Assembly: GCA_964458575.1 (NCBI GenBank)
Contig: CAYWMD010000012.1
Location: forward strand, 1 to 64,000
Direction: 5' to 3'
Length of the DNA stretch: 64,000 nucleotides
Source: CAYWMD01 sp964458575
Lineage (GTDB): Bacteria; Verrucomicrobiota; Verrucomicrobiia; Limisphaerales; JADLHS01
Positions within the stretch are counted from its first letter, which is position 1. Each line of letters begins with the position of its first letter. A program made the position numbers and the translations under genes. The notes beneath the pieces were generated by a model that worked only from the letters and a program-made list of their open reading frames with translations, was not told where the DNA came from and did not search any database. Of the stretch, positions 8,462-17,790 are shown piece after piece.

Positions 8462-9514
8462 ATGCACCTCAAAAAACTCGTTGCTCCGCTCGCAGCTTCG
8501 TCTCTCGCTGCCGCCGTTTTGCTCACCGGCTGCGCCACCCCGCCCCGCATCGGTTCGGTTGCTCCGCGCACGGGCGATGAAATCGTCGCCGCCGGCAAAT
8601 ACATCCACACCGGCACGCCCGTGGTGTTGTGGACCGACCCCGGCGGCTACGATGCCTACCGCGTGGAACGCCGGTTCAGCCCGCTGGACGAGTCCGATTG
8701 GAAAACATCGAATGAAAAGGTCAGGGATCTCGACATGCCCAACCGCTACAACATGCGGAAATCGGGTTTGACCCCGGAGGAAATCGAGCGCGTGCGCGGC
8801 GGCGGTTGGGATTTGCCGACCCTGCAAAGCAACGTGGACCAGTTTGTCATTCACTTCGACGTTTGTGGCACGAGCCGGCAGTGTTTCAAGGTGTTGCACG
8901 ATTTGCGCTGCCTGAGCGTGCATTTCATGCTCGACCTCGACGGCACGATTTACCAGACGCTCGACCTCAAGGAGCGCGCCTGGCACGCGACCACGTCCAA
9001 CAGCCGCTCCATCGGTATTGAAATCGCCAACATGGGCGCTTATTCCAGTCCGACGAACAGCCGGCTCGCCGAGTGGTATAAGAAGGAGGCCGACGGCGAG
9101 GTGCGCATCACCATTCCGGAGCAATTCGGCGACGGCGGCATCCGCACGCCGAATTTTGTCGGCCACCCGGCGCGCAACGAACCGGTGAACGGCGTAATTC
9201 AGGGGAAGGATTTGTGGCAATACGATTTCACGCCGCAACAATACCGCGCGCTGACGCATCTGGTGGCCGCGCTCTGCGCCACGTTTCCCAAAATCAAATG
9301 CGACTATCCGCGCGACGCCGAGGGCAAATTGATCACGCGCAAGCTGGACGCCCCCGAACTGGAAAAATACGAGGGTGTTCTCGGTCATTACCACATCCAG
9401 CTCAACAAGACTGATCCCGGCCCGGCGCTGGATTGGGACAAGGTCATCGGCGGCGCGCGCAAGCTGACCGGTGCGAACGACACCAGCCTCGGCCACATGC
9501 GGAAGCGGGATTAA
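8462..9514 (+). CDS. N-acetylmuramoyl-L-alanine amidase lipoprotein (Amidase_2/AmpD fold)
   Basis: 350 residues from the ATG at 8462; an in-frame TTG at 8450 would add four residues. A lipoprotein signal ends at the lipobox LLTGC (Cys about residue 23). The Amidase_2 core covers about residues 115-315: FVIHFDV (first zinc histidine), HFMLDLDGTIYQTLDL, RAWHATTSNSRSIGIEIANM (second histidine and Glu) and HIQLNKTDPGPALDW, the usual H-x(n)-K-x-DPG end. It cleaves the amide bond between MurNAc and L-Ala in peptidoglycan or its fragments, anchored in the inner or outer membrane. A spacer between the lipobox and the catalytic core is not assigned to any domain. Confidence 0.85.
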   Translation: MHLKKLVAPLAASSLAAAVLLTGCATPPRIGSVAPRTGDEIVAAGKYIHTGTPVVLWTDPGGYDAYRVERRFSPLDESDWKTSNEKVRDLDMPNRYNMRKSGLTPEEIERVRGGGWDLPTLQSNVDQFVIHFDVCGTSRQCFKVLHDLRCLSVHFMLDLDGTIYQTLDLKERAWHATTSNSRSIGIEIANMGAYSSPTNSRLAEWYKKEADGEVRITIPEQFGDGGIRTPNFVGHPARNEPVNGVIQGKDLWQYDFTPQQYRALTHLVAALCATFPKIKCDYPRDAEGKLITRKLDAPELEKYEGVLGHYHIQLNKTDPGPALDWDKVIGGARKLTGANDTSLGHMRKRD

Positions 9515-9590
9515 CCTGGGTGCGATTGGCCGCCGCGGCTTTCAGTCAAAACACGTCCGGTTAATCGCAAAAAACGACTAGGATTCAGTC

Positions 9591-9619
9591 TTGGCACGTC
9601 GCAAACGGATTTCTAGTAT
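9591..9619 (+). promoter_or_regulatory. Candidate sigma70-type promoter for the EF-G-like gene
   Basis: TTGGCA (9591-9596) and TAGTAT (9614-9619) are separated by 17 bp. They match the TTGACA/TATAAT consensus at 5 of 6 and 4 of 6 positions and lie about 70 bp before the ATG at 9692. Sequence match only. Confidence 0.4.
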
Positions 9620-9691
9620 CTGCCGCGTGAAAGCTGGCAAGCGACATAGCCATCCGCAGGTGTTTCAAATTCTTCCCGTCGTTTCTATTTT

Positions 9692-11782
9692 ATGAAAGAG
9701 TATCAAGCCGCTGACATTCGTAACTTCGCCATCGTGGGACACGCCTCTTCCGGCAAGACGATGCTCAGCGAGGCCATGCTGGAAACCGCCGGGGTCATCA
9801 ATCGCATGGGCAGCATCGCCGCCGGCTCCACCGTTTCGGACTATCACGAGAGCGAACAGAAGCGGCAGATCTCCGTCTCCGCCTCGCTCATGCACCTGGA
9901 ATGGCTGGGGAAGAAGTTCAATCTCATTGATTGCCCGGGTTACGCGGATTTCATCAGTGAAGGTCTCGGCGCGTTGCGCGTCGGCGATTTCGCGCTGGTG
10001 GTGGTGAACGCCAGCCACGGCGTCGGCGTGGGCACGGACGCGGTCTGGAAATACGCCACGCAATTCGGCCTGCCAAAGTTCATCGTCCTTAACGCGTTCG
10101 ACAAAGAGAACACAAACTTTGAACAGGCGTTGGCCCAGGTGCGGGAGCATTACGGCGCGCGGGCGTTTCCGTTGAGCCTGCCGGTCAATCCCGGGCCCGG
10201 CTTCAACCAGTTGCTCGACGTGATGCGCAGCGAGGTCATCACTTACGCCACGGACAAGAGCGGCAAATTCACCGAAGCGCCGGCGTCCGGCGATTTGGCG
10301 GAACAGGTCAAACAATTGCACGAGCAATTGATCGAGTTCATCGCTGAGGCCGACGATTCACTCATGGAAAAGTGGATGGAGAAAGGTACGTTGACCGAGG
10401 AGGAGATGCGCGGCGGCGTCCACGCGGCGATTCAAAAACAGGCGTTCATCCCGGTGTTCTGCGTCTCGGCGGAAAACAACATCGGCATCGCCCGACTCAT
10501 GGACATGATTGCCAAATACGGCTCGTCGCCGGTGGACCGCGCCAAGGTCCAGGCGCACGATGGCGATGGGAAGGAAGTGAATGTCGCGCTCACCGATCCC
10601 GACCCGGTTTGTTACATCTTCAAAACGATGAGCGAGGCGCAATTCGGCGAGTTGTCGTTCTTCCGCGTTTATTCCGGCTCGGTGAAGGTCGGCTCGGAAC
10701 TTCACAACACCGACCGGCGCAGTTCGGAGAAGATCGGGCAGATTTACATTCTCAACGGAAAGAACCGCACCAGCGTTCCGGCACTGAATGCCGGTGACAT
10801 CGGGGCGGTGGTGAAACTGAAGGACACGCACACCGGCAACACGCTTTGCAACGCGAAGAAACCGGTGTCGCTGCCGAAGGTGGAATATCCCAAACCCAGC
10901 ATTCACGCGTCACTCAAGAGCACGGTGAAAGGCGAAGAGGAAAAGATCGCTTCCGGCCTCGCGGCGTTGCATCACGAAGACCCGACGTTCATTCATCATG
11001 TGGACGGCGAGTTGCACCAGACAGTTCTGTCCGCCCAGGGCGAATTGCACCTGGAAGTCATCGCCGATCGTTTGCGCCGTCGTTACAACGTCCACGTGGA
11101 GTTGATCGAGCCGCGCGTGCGCTATCGCGAAACCATCAAGGGCAAGGGCGACTCTAAGTATCGTCACAAGAAACAAACCGGCGGCGCGGGCCAGTTCGCC
11201 GAGGTCTGGATGCGTATCGAGCCGAAGCCGCGCGACACGGGCGTGGAATTCACGAATTCGCTCGTCGGCCAGAACGTGGACCGGGTGTTCGTGCCTTCGG
11301 TGGAAAAGGGGGTCAAGCGCGCGACGGAGGAAGGCATCCTGGCCGGCTACCGCGTCGTGGATGTGAAAGTGGATTTTTACGACGGCAAGATGCATCCGGT
11401 GGATTCGAAAGACATCGCGTTTCAAACGGCGGGTTACTACGCGTTCAAGGAATCGTTTGCCGCGGCCCGGCCTTGCATGCTGGAGCCGATCAACACCGTC
11501 GAGATTCGCATCCCGGAGGATTGCATGGGCAAGGTGATGGGCGATCTCTCGAGCCGGCGCGGAAAAATTCAGGGCATGGACATGGATGGCAGCTTCCAGT
11601 TGATCAAGGCCCATGTTCCGGCCAAGGAACTTTATCGCTACTCCAGCACGCTCCGTTCGCTCACCGGCGGGCGTGGCGTCCACAGCGAGGACTTCAGCCA
11701 CTACGAAGAAATGCCACGCGAGCAGGAGGCGAAGCTGGTCGAGGAATACAAGAAGCATCGGTCGCAGGCGCAGCAGGAATAG
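9692..11782 (+). CDS. Elongation factor G-like GTPase paralogue (FusA2-type)
   Basis: 696 residues with the five-domain EF-G layout: G domain (1-~275), beta-barrel II (~290-385), then domains III-V, ending with EF-G motifs such as ETIKGKGDSKYRHKKQTGG and PEDCMGKVMGDLSSRRGKIQG. The P-loop is GHASSGKT. Two key G motifs differ from canonical EF-G. G3 reads DCPGYADF, with Tyr at the position of the catalytic His in DTPGHVDF, and G4 reads NAFD instead of NKxD. This matches the divergent EF-G-like group, some members of which hydrolyse GTP poorly or act outside standard translocation. It stands alone, not in a str operon, so it is not expected to be the housekeeping fusA. Confidence 0.8.
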   Translation: MKEYQAADIRNFAIVGHASSGKTMLSEAMLETAGVINRMGSIAAGSTVSDYHESEQKRQISVSASLMHLEWLGKKFNLIDCPGYADFISEGLGALRVGDFALVVVNASHGVGVGTDAVWKYATQFGLPKFIVLNAFDKENTNFEQALAQVREHYGARAFPLSLPVNPGPGFNQLLDVMRSEVITYATDKSGKFTEAPASGDLAEQVKQLHEQLIEFIAEADDSLMEKWMEKGTLTEEEMRGGVHAAIQKQAFIPVFCVSAENNIGIARLMDMIAKYGSSPVDRAKVQAHDGDGKEVNVALTDPDPVCYIFKTMSEAQFGELSFFRVYSGSVKVGSELHNTDRRSSEKIGQIYILNGKNRTSVPALNAGDIGAVVKLKDTHTGNTLCNAKKPVSLPKVEYPKPSIHASLKSTVKGEEEKIASGLAALHHEDPTFIHHVDGELHQTVLSAQGELHLEVIADRLRRRYNVHVELIEPRVRYRETIKGKGDSKYRHKKQTGGAGQFAEVWMRIEPKPRDTGVEFTNSLVGQNVDRVFVPSVEKGVKRATEEGILAGYRVVDVKVDFYDGKMHPVDSKDIAFQTAGYYAFKESFAAARPCMLEPINTVEIRIPEDCMGKVMGDLSSRRGKIQGMDMDGSFQLIKAHVPAKELYRYSSTLRSLTGGRGVHSEDFSHYEEMPREQEAKLVEEYKKHRSQAQQE

Positions 11783-11929
11783 CAATCTCGCCCACCAAGA
11801 AGTGCCCGAGCCCGAATCTGCACGGCAGAGATGCAGCGTCGTGGGCAGCCCGGTTTCCACCCGGGATTTTCCCAGTGGCGCGGAGCAGCGATAGGTGGAA
11901 CAGTCTGCCATGTTGTTTTTGGTGAACCC

Positions 11930-13444
11930 ATGATGCGTCCGGCGCGCTGTTCCGGATTGAAGATCGCCGGCCGTCATTCGAGCCCAGCGCACGCGTGGTC
12001 ATTGGTGCTTTGTGTTGGGATGTTCGCGGCCAGATTTGAAGCCCACGCCGCCAATTGGTATGTGAGCGGTTCGGTCGCCGCTTCGGGCAACGGAAATTCC
12101 TGGGCCACCGCCTGGAAAACCCCCGGCAGCATCAACTGGGCTGCCGTGTCGCCCGGCGACACTATCTTTCTGGATGGCGGTGCGGCGGGAATGAGTTACG
12201 GGGCGTTTGCCACCATCACCGCCAGCGGCACGAGCACCAACTACATCACCATCGCGCGGAGCACGGAGCCGGGACGGGATGGAATCGTGACCATTGCGAC
12301 GCCACTGGTTCTCTCCGGAAGCTACGTCAAGTTCGACGGGCGCGGCTACAAGCCGGTGGGCGCGAACACTTATCGGTGCGGAATTGTGTTCACCTGCAAT
12401 ACGCGGACGTGGGCCAGCGGCATTCCCGCCGGCGCTTCGGTGGTTGTTACCGGACAGCGCCCGTCGTTTCGCTACTGCTATTTTAACGGCACCTTCGAGG
12501 CCACCTCGGGACATTCGCTAGGGGCGTACAATTCTACGGGCTTCGTTTTGGAGCGGTGCTGGTTCTATCAATCCAGTTGGGAGGACCAATGGGTGTATGC
12601 AGCTTCGAGCGCCGGCGGCAGCGTGGCGATCACCAACACCGTTTTCCAGGACAACAACAAACCCAACCGCACCGATGGCGAGCATCGCGATGTGGCGAAT
12701 CCGTTCTCCGGCGGCGGCGGCTGGAACCTGTATGTGATCAATTCCCTATTCTTCAACACGCCTGGTCGTGCCGCCGATCAACCGCAGGGCGATGAGCTGC
12801 TGCTCCAGGTGGGCTACAGCGAACCCGCCACGCCGTTGAACGAGGTCATCGCCCTCAACAACGTCTGCTACAACGCGCTGCGGTTTATCGCGTTCGGCTC
12901 ATCGAACAGCGGCGTCATTTTTTTTGTCGCTCACAACAACACCGTGCGGAACGTGATCGGTGGCGATGGCGTCGGCATCTCGGTCCTATCGCCCGCACTT
13001 GCTCCCGCCGAAACCAACAACCTCGTGAAGAGCGCCGCCAGCCCGGGTTTCGTGAACGCCACGAATGCGCTGGGGGCCGACGGTATTCCATTTACGGCGG
13101 ACGACGGCTTCAACCTCACTTCCGGCAGTCCGGCCATCAACGCCGGAGCAAGCATTGGCATTGCAAAGGACATCCGGGCACAGGCACGCACTGGCCAACC
13201 GGACCTGGGCGCCTACGAGTTCGGCGGCAGCGCGCCGGTTTTGAACATTCGTTCGACGGCGACCAACACGCTGGCGCTGTCCTGGCCCGACCTGCCGGCC
13301 GGTTACAACCTGCACCAAAACTCGAACGCCGCGGCCGGTGCATGGTCGGCGGTCGGCACGACGCCGGCGAGTGACGGGACCACCATGACGGTCATTGTCC
13401 AGCCGAACCTCGGAAACCGGTTTTATCGGCTCATCCTTCCGTAG
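11930..13444 (+). CDS. Secreted parallel beta-helix repeat protein
   Basis: 504 residues from the ATG at 11930; a second ATG follows at 11933, and the open frame starts at 11831. A signal region ends near FEAHAANWYVSG. The sequence then follows the pattern of exported right-handed beta-helix proteins: GNSWATAWKTPGSINWAAVSPGDTIFL is the common opening of Pel/pectin-lyase-like folds in this phylum (motif shown in part: SPGDTIFLDGG). Short turns with GGSVAITNTVF follow, ending near GSPAINAGA and LGAYEFGG. The last ~70 residues form a separate small beta domain (LALSWPDLPAGYNL, GNRFYRLILP), a C-terminal module common on exported proteins of these bacteria. Polysaccharide binding or lysis is inferred only from the fold. 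Confidence 0.65.
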   Translation: MMRPARCSGLKIAGRHSSPAHAWSLVLCVGMFAARFEAHAANWYVSGSVAASGNGNSWATAWKTPGSINWAAVSPGDTIFLDGGAAGMSYGAFATITASGTSTNYITIARSTEPGRDGIVTIATPLVLSGSYVKFDGRGYKPVGANTYRCGIVFTCNTRTWASGIPAGASVVVTGQRPSFRYCYFNGTFEATSGHSLGAYNSTGFVLERCWFYQSSWEDQWVYAASSAGGSVAITNTVFQDNNKPNRTDGEHRDVANPFSGGGGWNLYVINSLFFNTPGRAADQPQGDELLLQVGYSEPATPLNEVIALNNVCYNALRFIAFGSSNSGVIFFVAHNNTVRNVIGGDGVGISVLSPALAPAETNNLVKSAASPGFVNATNALGADGIPFTADDGFNLTSGSPAINAGASIGIAKDIRAQARTGQPDLGAYEFGGSAPVLNIRSTATNTLALSWPDLPAGYNLHQNSNAAAGAWSAVGTTPASDGTTMTVIVQPNLGNRFYRLILP

Positions 13445-13819
13445 GGTGGCGGATCGGACCGGTGCTCGCCCGATCGGGAGCACGTCGAAGCACTTGCAAG
13501 CCGGGGCAAACCGGGCTAAAACCCGCACCTTTCGCTCCGCCGGTTTTCAAAGCTTGCATCTCGCTTATCGGCATCATTAAGCGGGCCGAAATCTGCTTTT
13601 GCCGAGCCTTGTTGGCTTGCGATGGCCCGGGTCAATCGCTAAACATTTTTTGTCGGTGCCGCGTGGGAATGAGTTGGGCGGATCAAGGGTGCGACCGGCG
13701 CGCAGAAAACAGTTGACGGCAGCCGGTTTTTTTCAACAATGCAGAGCTCCGTTGCTACAAGCTCTCGGGCGTGGGGTGTTTTCATGCCAAAGCTTTGACG
13801 GATTTTACAGCGATTTGCG
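13445..13819 (+). other. Non-coding leader region before the act respiratory operon
   Basis: 375 bp with no supported gene. A weak promoter candidate is TTGACG at 13713-13718 with AACAAT at 13735-13740 (16-bp spacing), about 80 bp before actA. No clear operator or riboswitch-like structure was seen. Confidence 0.35.
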
Positions 13820-14488
13820 ATGTCAGCGATTTTTCCGAAGTGGACCAATCGCCTGCCCTTGATGATCATCACCGGGGCGGTGTTGCTGGCGTCCGCCGTC
13901 ACGGCGGGCGTCTGGTATTACTTCACACCCAAATATACTCGCGTCGGTTATCAGCCCATCCAGCCGGTTTCTTTCTCGCACGCCACGCACGTTGATCAGT
14001 TGGGCATGGACTGCCGTTACTGCCACAGTGCGGTGGAAAAGTCCTGGTTTTCCAACATCCCGGGCAGTTCCACGTGCATGAACTGCCACAATCAGGTGCT
14101 CAAGGATGATCCGCGTCTGGCGCTCGTCCGGGAAAGTGCGGCGACTGGCAAGCCGATTCCCTGGGTGCAGATTCATCGCGTGCCGGACTTTGTTTATTTC
14201 AACCACTCCGTCCACGTGAACCGCGGCATCAGTTGCGTGGAATGTCACGGCCAGATCAACCAGATGGAGGAGGTTTATCACGCGAAACCCCTGAGCATGT
14301 CGTTCTGCCTCGACTGCCATCGCGATCCGGCGGCCAAGATCCGGCCGGAGGACAAGGTCACCGACCTGAACTGGAAGTGGAGCGACGACCCGAACGAGGC
14401 CGCCAAAGCGCAGAAGGCGCACGGCGAGATGATGGTCAAGAACATGAAAGTGGAATCGCTCCAGAATTGCTCGGCGTGCCATAGATGA
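13820..14488 (+). CDS. actA: Alternative complex III pentahaem cytochrome c subunit ActA
   Basis: 222 residues: one N-terminal membrane anchor (residues ~14-36, LMIITGAVLLASAVTAG) and five CXXCH haem sites (CRYCH, CMNCH, CVECH, CLDCH, CSACH). This count matches ActA of alternative complex III (ACIII), the quinol:cytochrome c/oxidase oxidoreductase that replaces bc1 in many bacteria. The haems face the periplasm and pass electrons from the iron-sulfur subunit ActB towards cytochrome acceptors. The gene begins the operon, and its stop overlaps the ActB start by 4 bp. Confidence 0.93.
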   Translation: MSAIFPKWTNRLPLMIITGAVLLASAVTAGVWYYFTPKYTRVGYQPIQPVSFSHATHVDQLGMDCRYCHSAVEKSWFSNIPGSSTCMNCHNQVLKDDPRLALVRESAATGKPIPWVQIHRVPDFVYFNHSVHVNRGISCVECHGQINQMEEVYHAKPLSMSFCLDCHRDPAAKIRPEDKVTDLNWKWSDDPNEAAKAQKAHGEMMVKNMKVESLQNCSACHR

Positions 14489-17400
14489 AAACGATTCCTC
14501 CAACCGATCCAACCCCCGCCACCGGCCGCCAATACTGGCGCGGTCTGGATCATCTGGCCGAGACGCCGGAGTTCAAGCAATTCCTGGAACGCGAGTTTCC
14601 GGCGGGCGCGAGCGAGTTTACCGACGAGGTTTCCCGCCGGCATTTCGTCAAGATCATGTCCGCGTCATTCCTGCTGGCCGGGCTGGGGTTGGGCTCGACC
14701 GGTTGCCGCCGGCCGGAAGACAAGTTGATGCCGTTTGGCAAGTCGCCGGAAAACTACACCTACGGCACAGCACAATATTTTGCGACCGCCATGCCCACCC
14801 GGGGCGGGGCGGTTCCGCTCGTGGCCAAGTCTTACGACGGCCGGCCCGTCAAGCTGGAGGGCAATCCCCTCTTCCCCGGTGGCAATGGCGCCACCGACCG
14901 CTACGCGCAGGCGTCGCTGCTGAATCTTTACGATCCCGACCGCGCGACGCGGTTTGCGAAGAAGGGCACATCCGGCAAGCTGGAAGCCATTCAGAAGGAT
15001 GCGGCGCTCGAGGCGCTGGATCAACTGGCCAAAAAGTTTGCGGCGAACCAGGGGGAAGGCCTTTGTTTGCTGTCCGAGCGGACGCACTCGCCATCGCGCC
15101 GCCGGCTGCACGAGGAGATTTCCGCGAAGCTCCCGAAGGCCCGGTGGTTTTTGTATGACGCGATTGACGTGGATGCGCATCAGCGCGCGGCGACCCGGGC
15201 GTTTGGCCAATCGGTGAGGCCGTTTTTCCACTACGATCAGGCCAAAACGATTCTCGCCCTGGACTGCGATTTTCTCGGAGCGGAAGAAGACGTTCACAAC
15301 AGCATTCGCCGTTTCGCCAAGGGCCGCAAGTTGGAGAAGCCGACGGATTCAATGAGCCGGCTTTACACGGTTGAATCACTGTTCACGCTCACGGGCATCA
15401 GCGCCGATCATCGTCTGCGCGTGCCGGCCAGCGTGGTGGTTCAGGTGGCGACGGCCATTGCGGCAGAGTTGGGATTGAGCGCGGAAAACCTGCCGAAACC
15501 CGCGGGCGTGGACGCGAAGTGGATTTCGGAATGTGCGAAGGACCTGAAGGCGGCGGGCGAAGCCGCACTGGTCGTGGTCGGCAACCGCCAGCCGTTGGCG
15601 GTGCATCTGCTCGCGCACGCCATCAACGCCCAGCTCGGCGCGGTTGGCCGGACGGTTGCCCTCGTGCAAGTGCCCAAGCCCATCGCCGGGGAACTGACCG
15701 AACTCGTCGAGGCTTTGAACGCCGGCAACGTGGAGACCCTCGTGATGGTCGGCGTCAACCCGGCCTACAACGCGCCGGCGGATTTGAATTGGAGCGCAGC
15801 GCAGGCCAGGGCGAAGACGGTCGTGCGGCTGGGTTACTACGAAGACGAAACCGGTTCGTCCTGCGACTGGCATTTTCCGCAGGCGCATTTCCTTGAATCC
15901 TGGGGCGACACGGTTACCAGCGATGGCACGGTCGTCCCGGTGCAACCGCTGATTGCGCCGTTGTTCGGCGGGCTGACGGAAATCGAATTTCTCGCCCGCC
16001 TGGGCGGGGCGGTCGAGCCCAGTCCCAACAAAATTGTCCGCGCAACCTTTGCGGCGATCTCGGGCGACGCGTCCGATGGGGCGTGGAACAAGTTCCTGCA
16101 CGACGGTTTTCTGGCCGGTTCGGCGAGAAAGACGGTCACCGGCAATTTCAGCATGGTCGCCGTGGCGCAGGCGCTGGCGGGTGTCAAGCCGGCCGCGCCA
16201 TCAAAGGACAACCTCGAGGTTGTCCTGCACCGCGATTACAGCCTGGACGACGGGCGCTACGCCAACAACGGCTGGATGCAGGAATTTCCCGATCCCATCA
16301 CCAAGCTGACTTGGGACAACGCCGTGCTGCTCAGCCGCAAGACGGCGAGCGAACTCGGCGTGCAAAACTCCGATGTGGTGGAAATCACGTTGGGCGATCG
16401 CAAGATCAAAGGCCCGATTTGGATTCAACCCGGCATGGCGGATTATTCGCTGGGCCTGGCGCTGGGTTACGGCCGGACGAAAGTTGGCCGCGTCGGCGTC
16501 GGCACGGGCTTTGATGCCTATCCGCTGTTCACGACCCGGAACGGTTACATCGCCACCGGCGCGACCTTACGCAAGACGGGCGAGACTTATCCGCTTTCCT
16601 GCACGCAATCGCACTGGTCCATGGAAGGCCGGGCCATTGTGCGGGAGGCGAACCTCGAACAGTTCCGACAGCATCCAAAATTCGCGGATGCGATGAACGC
16701 GCCGGAAGCGCCGTCCGAGGCCCCGATTTATCCGAACCCGTTGGACCTCGAAAAGCCGAAGGCGCTGCATCAATGGGGCATGGCCATTGATTTGAGTTCC
16801 TGCGTCGGCTGCGGCACGTGTGTGATCGCGTGCCAGAGCGAAAACAACATTCCCATCGTCGGCAAGGACCTGGTGAACCGCGGACGCGAGATGCACTGGA
16901 TGCGGATTGACCGTTACTACGCGTCGGACCCGCTGAAGCACAAATTCCGCGAGACGTTCCGCAAGGACGAAACCGAGCAGTTCGACCCGTGGATTGACGA
17001 CGTGCAGGCGGTGAACCAGCCGATGCTCTGCCAGCATTGCGAGGCCGCGCCGTGCGAGAGCGTCTGCCCGGTGAACGCGACCGTGCATGACCAGGAAGGT
17101 TTGAACGTGATGGTTTACAACCGTTGCGTCGGCACGCGGTATTGTTCCAACAACTGCCCGTACAAGGTCCGCCGGTTCAATTATCTCGATTACAACAAGC
17201 GGCCGTTGCAAGACCTCAAGGGACCGTTTTATCCCAGCCCGCTCACGCATCGCACGGACGGACAATGGGACATGACGCGCTGGTGGAAGGATCAGGACAG
17301 TGGCATGCGCGAGGACGACGAATGGGACCTGATCCGCATGCTCAAGAACCCGGACGTGACCGTCCGCATGCGTGGGGTCATGGAGAAATGCACGTTCTGC

Positions 17401-17790
17401 GTGCAGCGGATCGAAGGCGCGAAGATTGCGCAGAAGGTGAAGGCCGGCATGTCCGGCGACGTGGTCGTGCCCGACGGCACGATCAAGACGGCCTGCCAGC
17501 AGGCGTGTCCCGCCGAGGCCATCGTGTTTGGCAACATTGCCGATCCCGGCAGCCGCGTGTCGCAGCTCCGGAAGGACGAGCGGGATTACACGGTGCTGGA
17601 GTTTCTGGCCACCAAACCGCGGACAACCTATCTCGCGCGCGTGCGAAATCCGAACCCGGCCATGCCAGACTACACGCCAGCGCCGCGAACGTTCGAGGAA
17701 TTTGAGAAGAAGAATGGCAAGGTTGACTTTGACCGGCATCACGGTGAAGCGGCGCACGAGACCGCCGAAACCGGGAAAGGAGGCCACTAA
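14485..17790 (+). CDS. actB: Alternative complex III molybdopterin-like/iron-sulfur subunit ActB
   Basis: 1101 residues. A twin-arginine-like signal (SRRHFVKIMSASF) runs into a lipobox (LGSTGC), so it is probably a Tat-exported lipoprotein. Residues ~70-740 resemble a molybdopterin oxidoreductase; in ACIII this domain is known to lack the cofactor. Residues ~760-1020 are the ferredoxin-like part with four cysteine clusters: CVGCGTCVIAC, CQHCEAAPCESVCP, CVGTRYCSNNCP and CTFCVQR with CQQACP. It takes electrons from the quinol-oxidising membrane subunits and hands them to ActA. ATG overlaps actA by 4 bp. The actC start follows at the stop codon with a strong Shine-Dalgarno aaaggagg at 17776-17783. 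Confidence 0.93.
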   Translation: MKTIPPTDPTPATGRQYWRGLDHLAETPEFKQFLEREFPAGASEFTDEVSRRHFVKIMSASFLLAGLGLGSTGCRRPEDKLMPFGKSPENYTYGTAQYFATAMPTRGGAVPLVAKSYDGRPVKLEGNPLFPGGNGATDRYAQASLLNLYDPDRATRFAKKGTSGKLEAIQKDAALEALDQLAKKFAANQGEGLCLLSERTHSPSRRRLHEEISAKLPKARWFLYDAIDVDAHQRAATRAFGQSVRPFFHYDQAKTILALDCDFLGAEEDVHNSIRRFAKGRKLEKPTDSMSRLYTVESLFTLTGISADHRLRVPASVVVQVATAIAAELGLSAENLPKPAGVDAKWISECAKDLKAAGEAALVVVGNRQPLAVHLLAHAINAQLGAVGRTVALVQVPKPIAGELTELVEALNAGNVETLVMVGVNPAYNAPADLNWSAAQARAKTVVRLGYYEDETGSSCDWHFPQAHFLESWGDTVTSDGTVVPVQPLIAPLFGGLTEIEFLARLGGAVEPSPNKIVRATFAAISGDASDGAWNKFLHDGFLAGSARKTVTGNFSMVAVAQALAGVKPAAPSKDNLEVVLHRDYSLDDGRYANNGWMQEFPDPITKLTWDNAVLLSRKTASELGVQNSDVVEITLGDRKIKGPIWIQPGMADYSLGLALGYGRTKVGRVGVGTGFDAYPLFTTRNGYIATGATLRKTGETYPLSCTQSHWSMEGRAIVREANLEQFRQHPKFADAMNAPEAPSEAPIYPNPLDLEKPKALHQWGMAIDLSSCVGCGTCVIACQSENNIPIVGKDLVNRGREMHWMRIDRYYASDPLKHKFRETFRKDETEQFDPWIDDVQAVNQPMLCQHCEAAPCESVCPVNATVHDQEGLNVMVYNRCVGTRYCSNNCPYKVRRFNYLDYNKRPLQDLKGPFYPSPLTHRTDGQWDMTRWWKDQDSGMREDDEWDLIRMLKNPDVTVRMRGVMEKCTFCVQRIEGAKIAQKVKAGMSGDVVVPDGTIKTACQQACPAEAIVFGNIADPGSRVSQLRKDERDYTVLEFLATKPRTTYLARVRNPNPAMPDYTPAPRTFEEFEKKNGKVDFDRHHGEAAHETAETGKGGH

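Noticed and set aside
11843..11872. Inverted repeat in the gap before the beta-helix gene
   Set aside because: Arms are imperfect and short; not enough to call an element.
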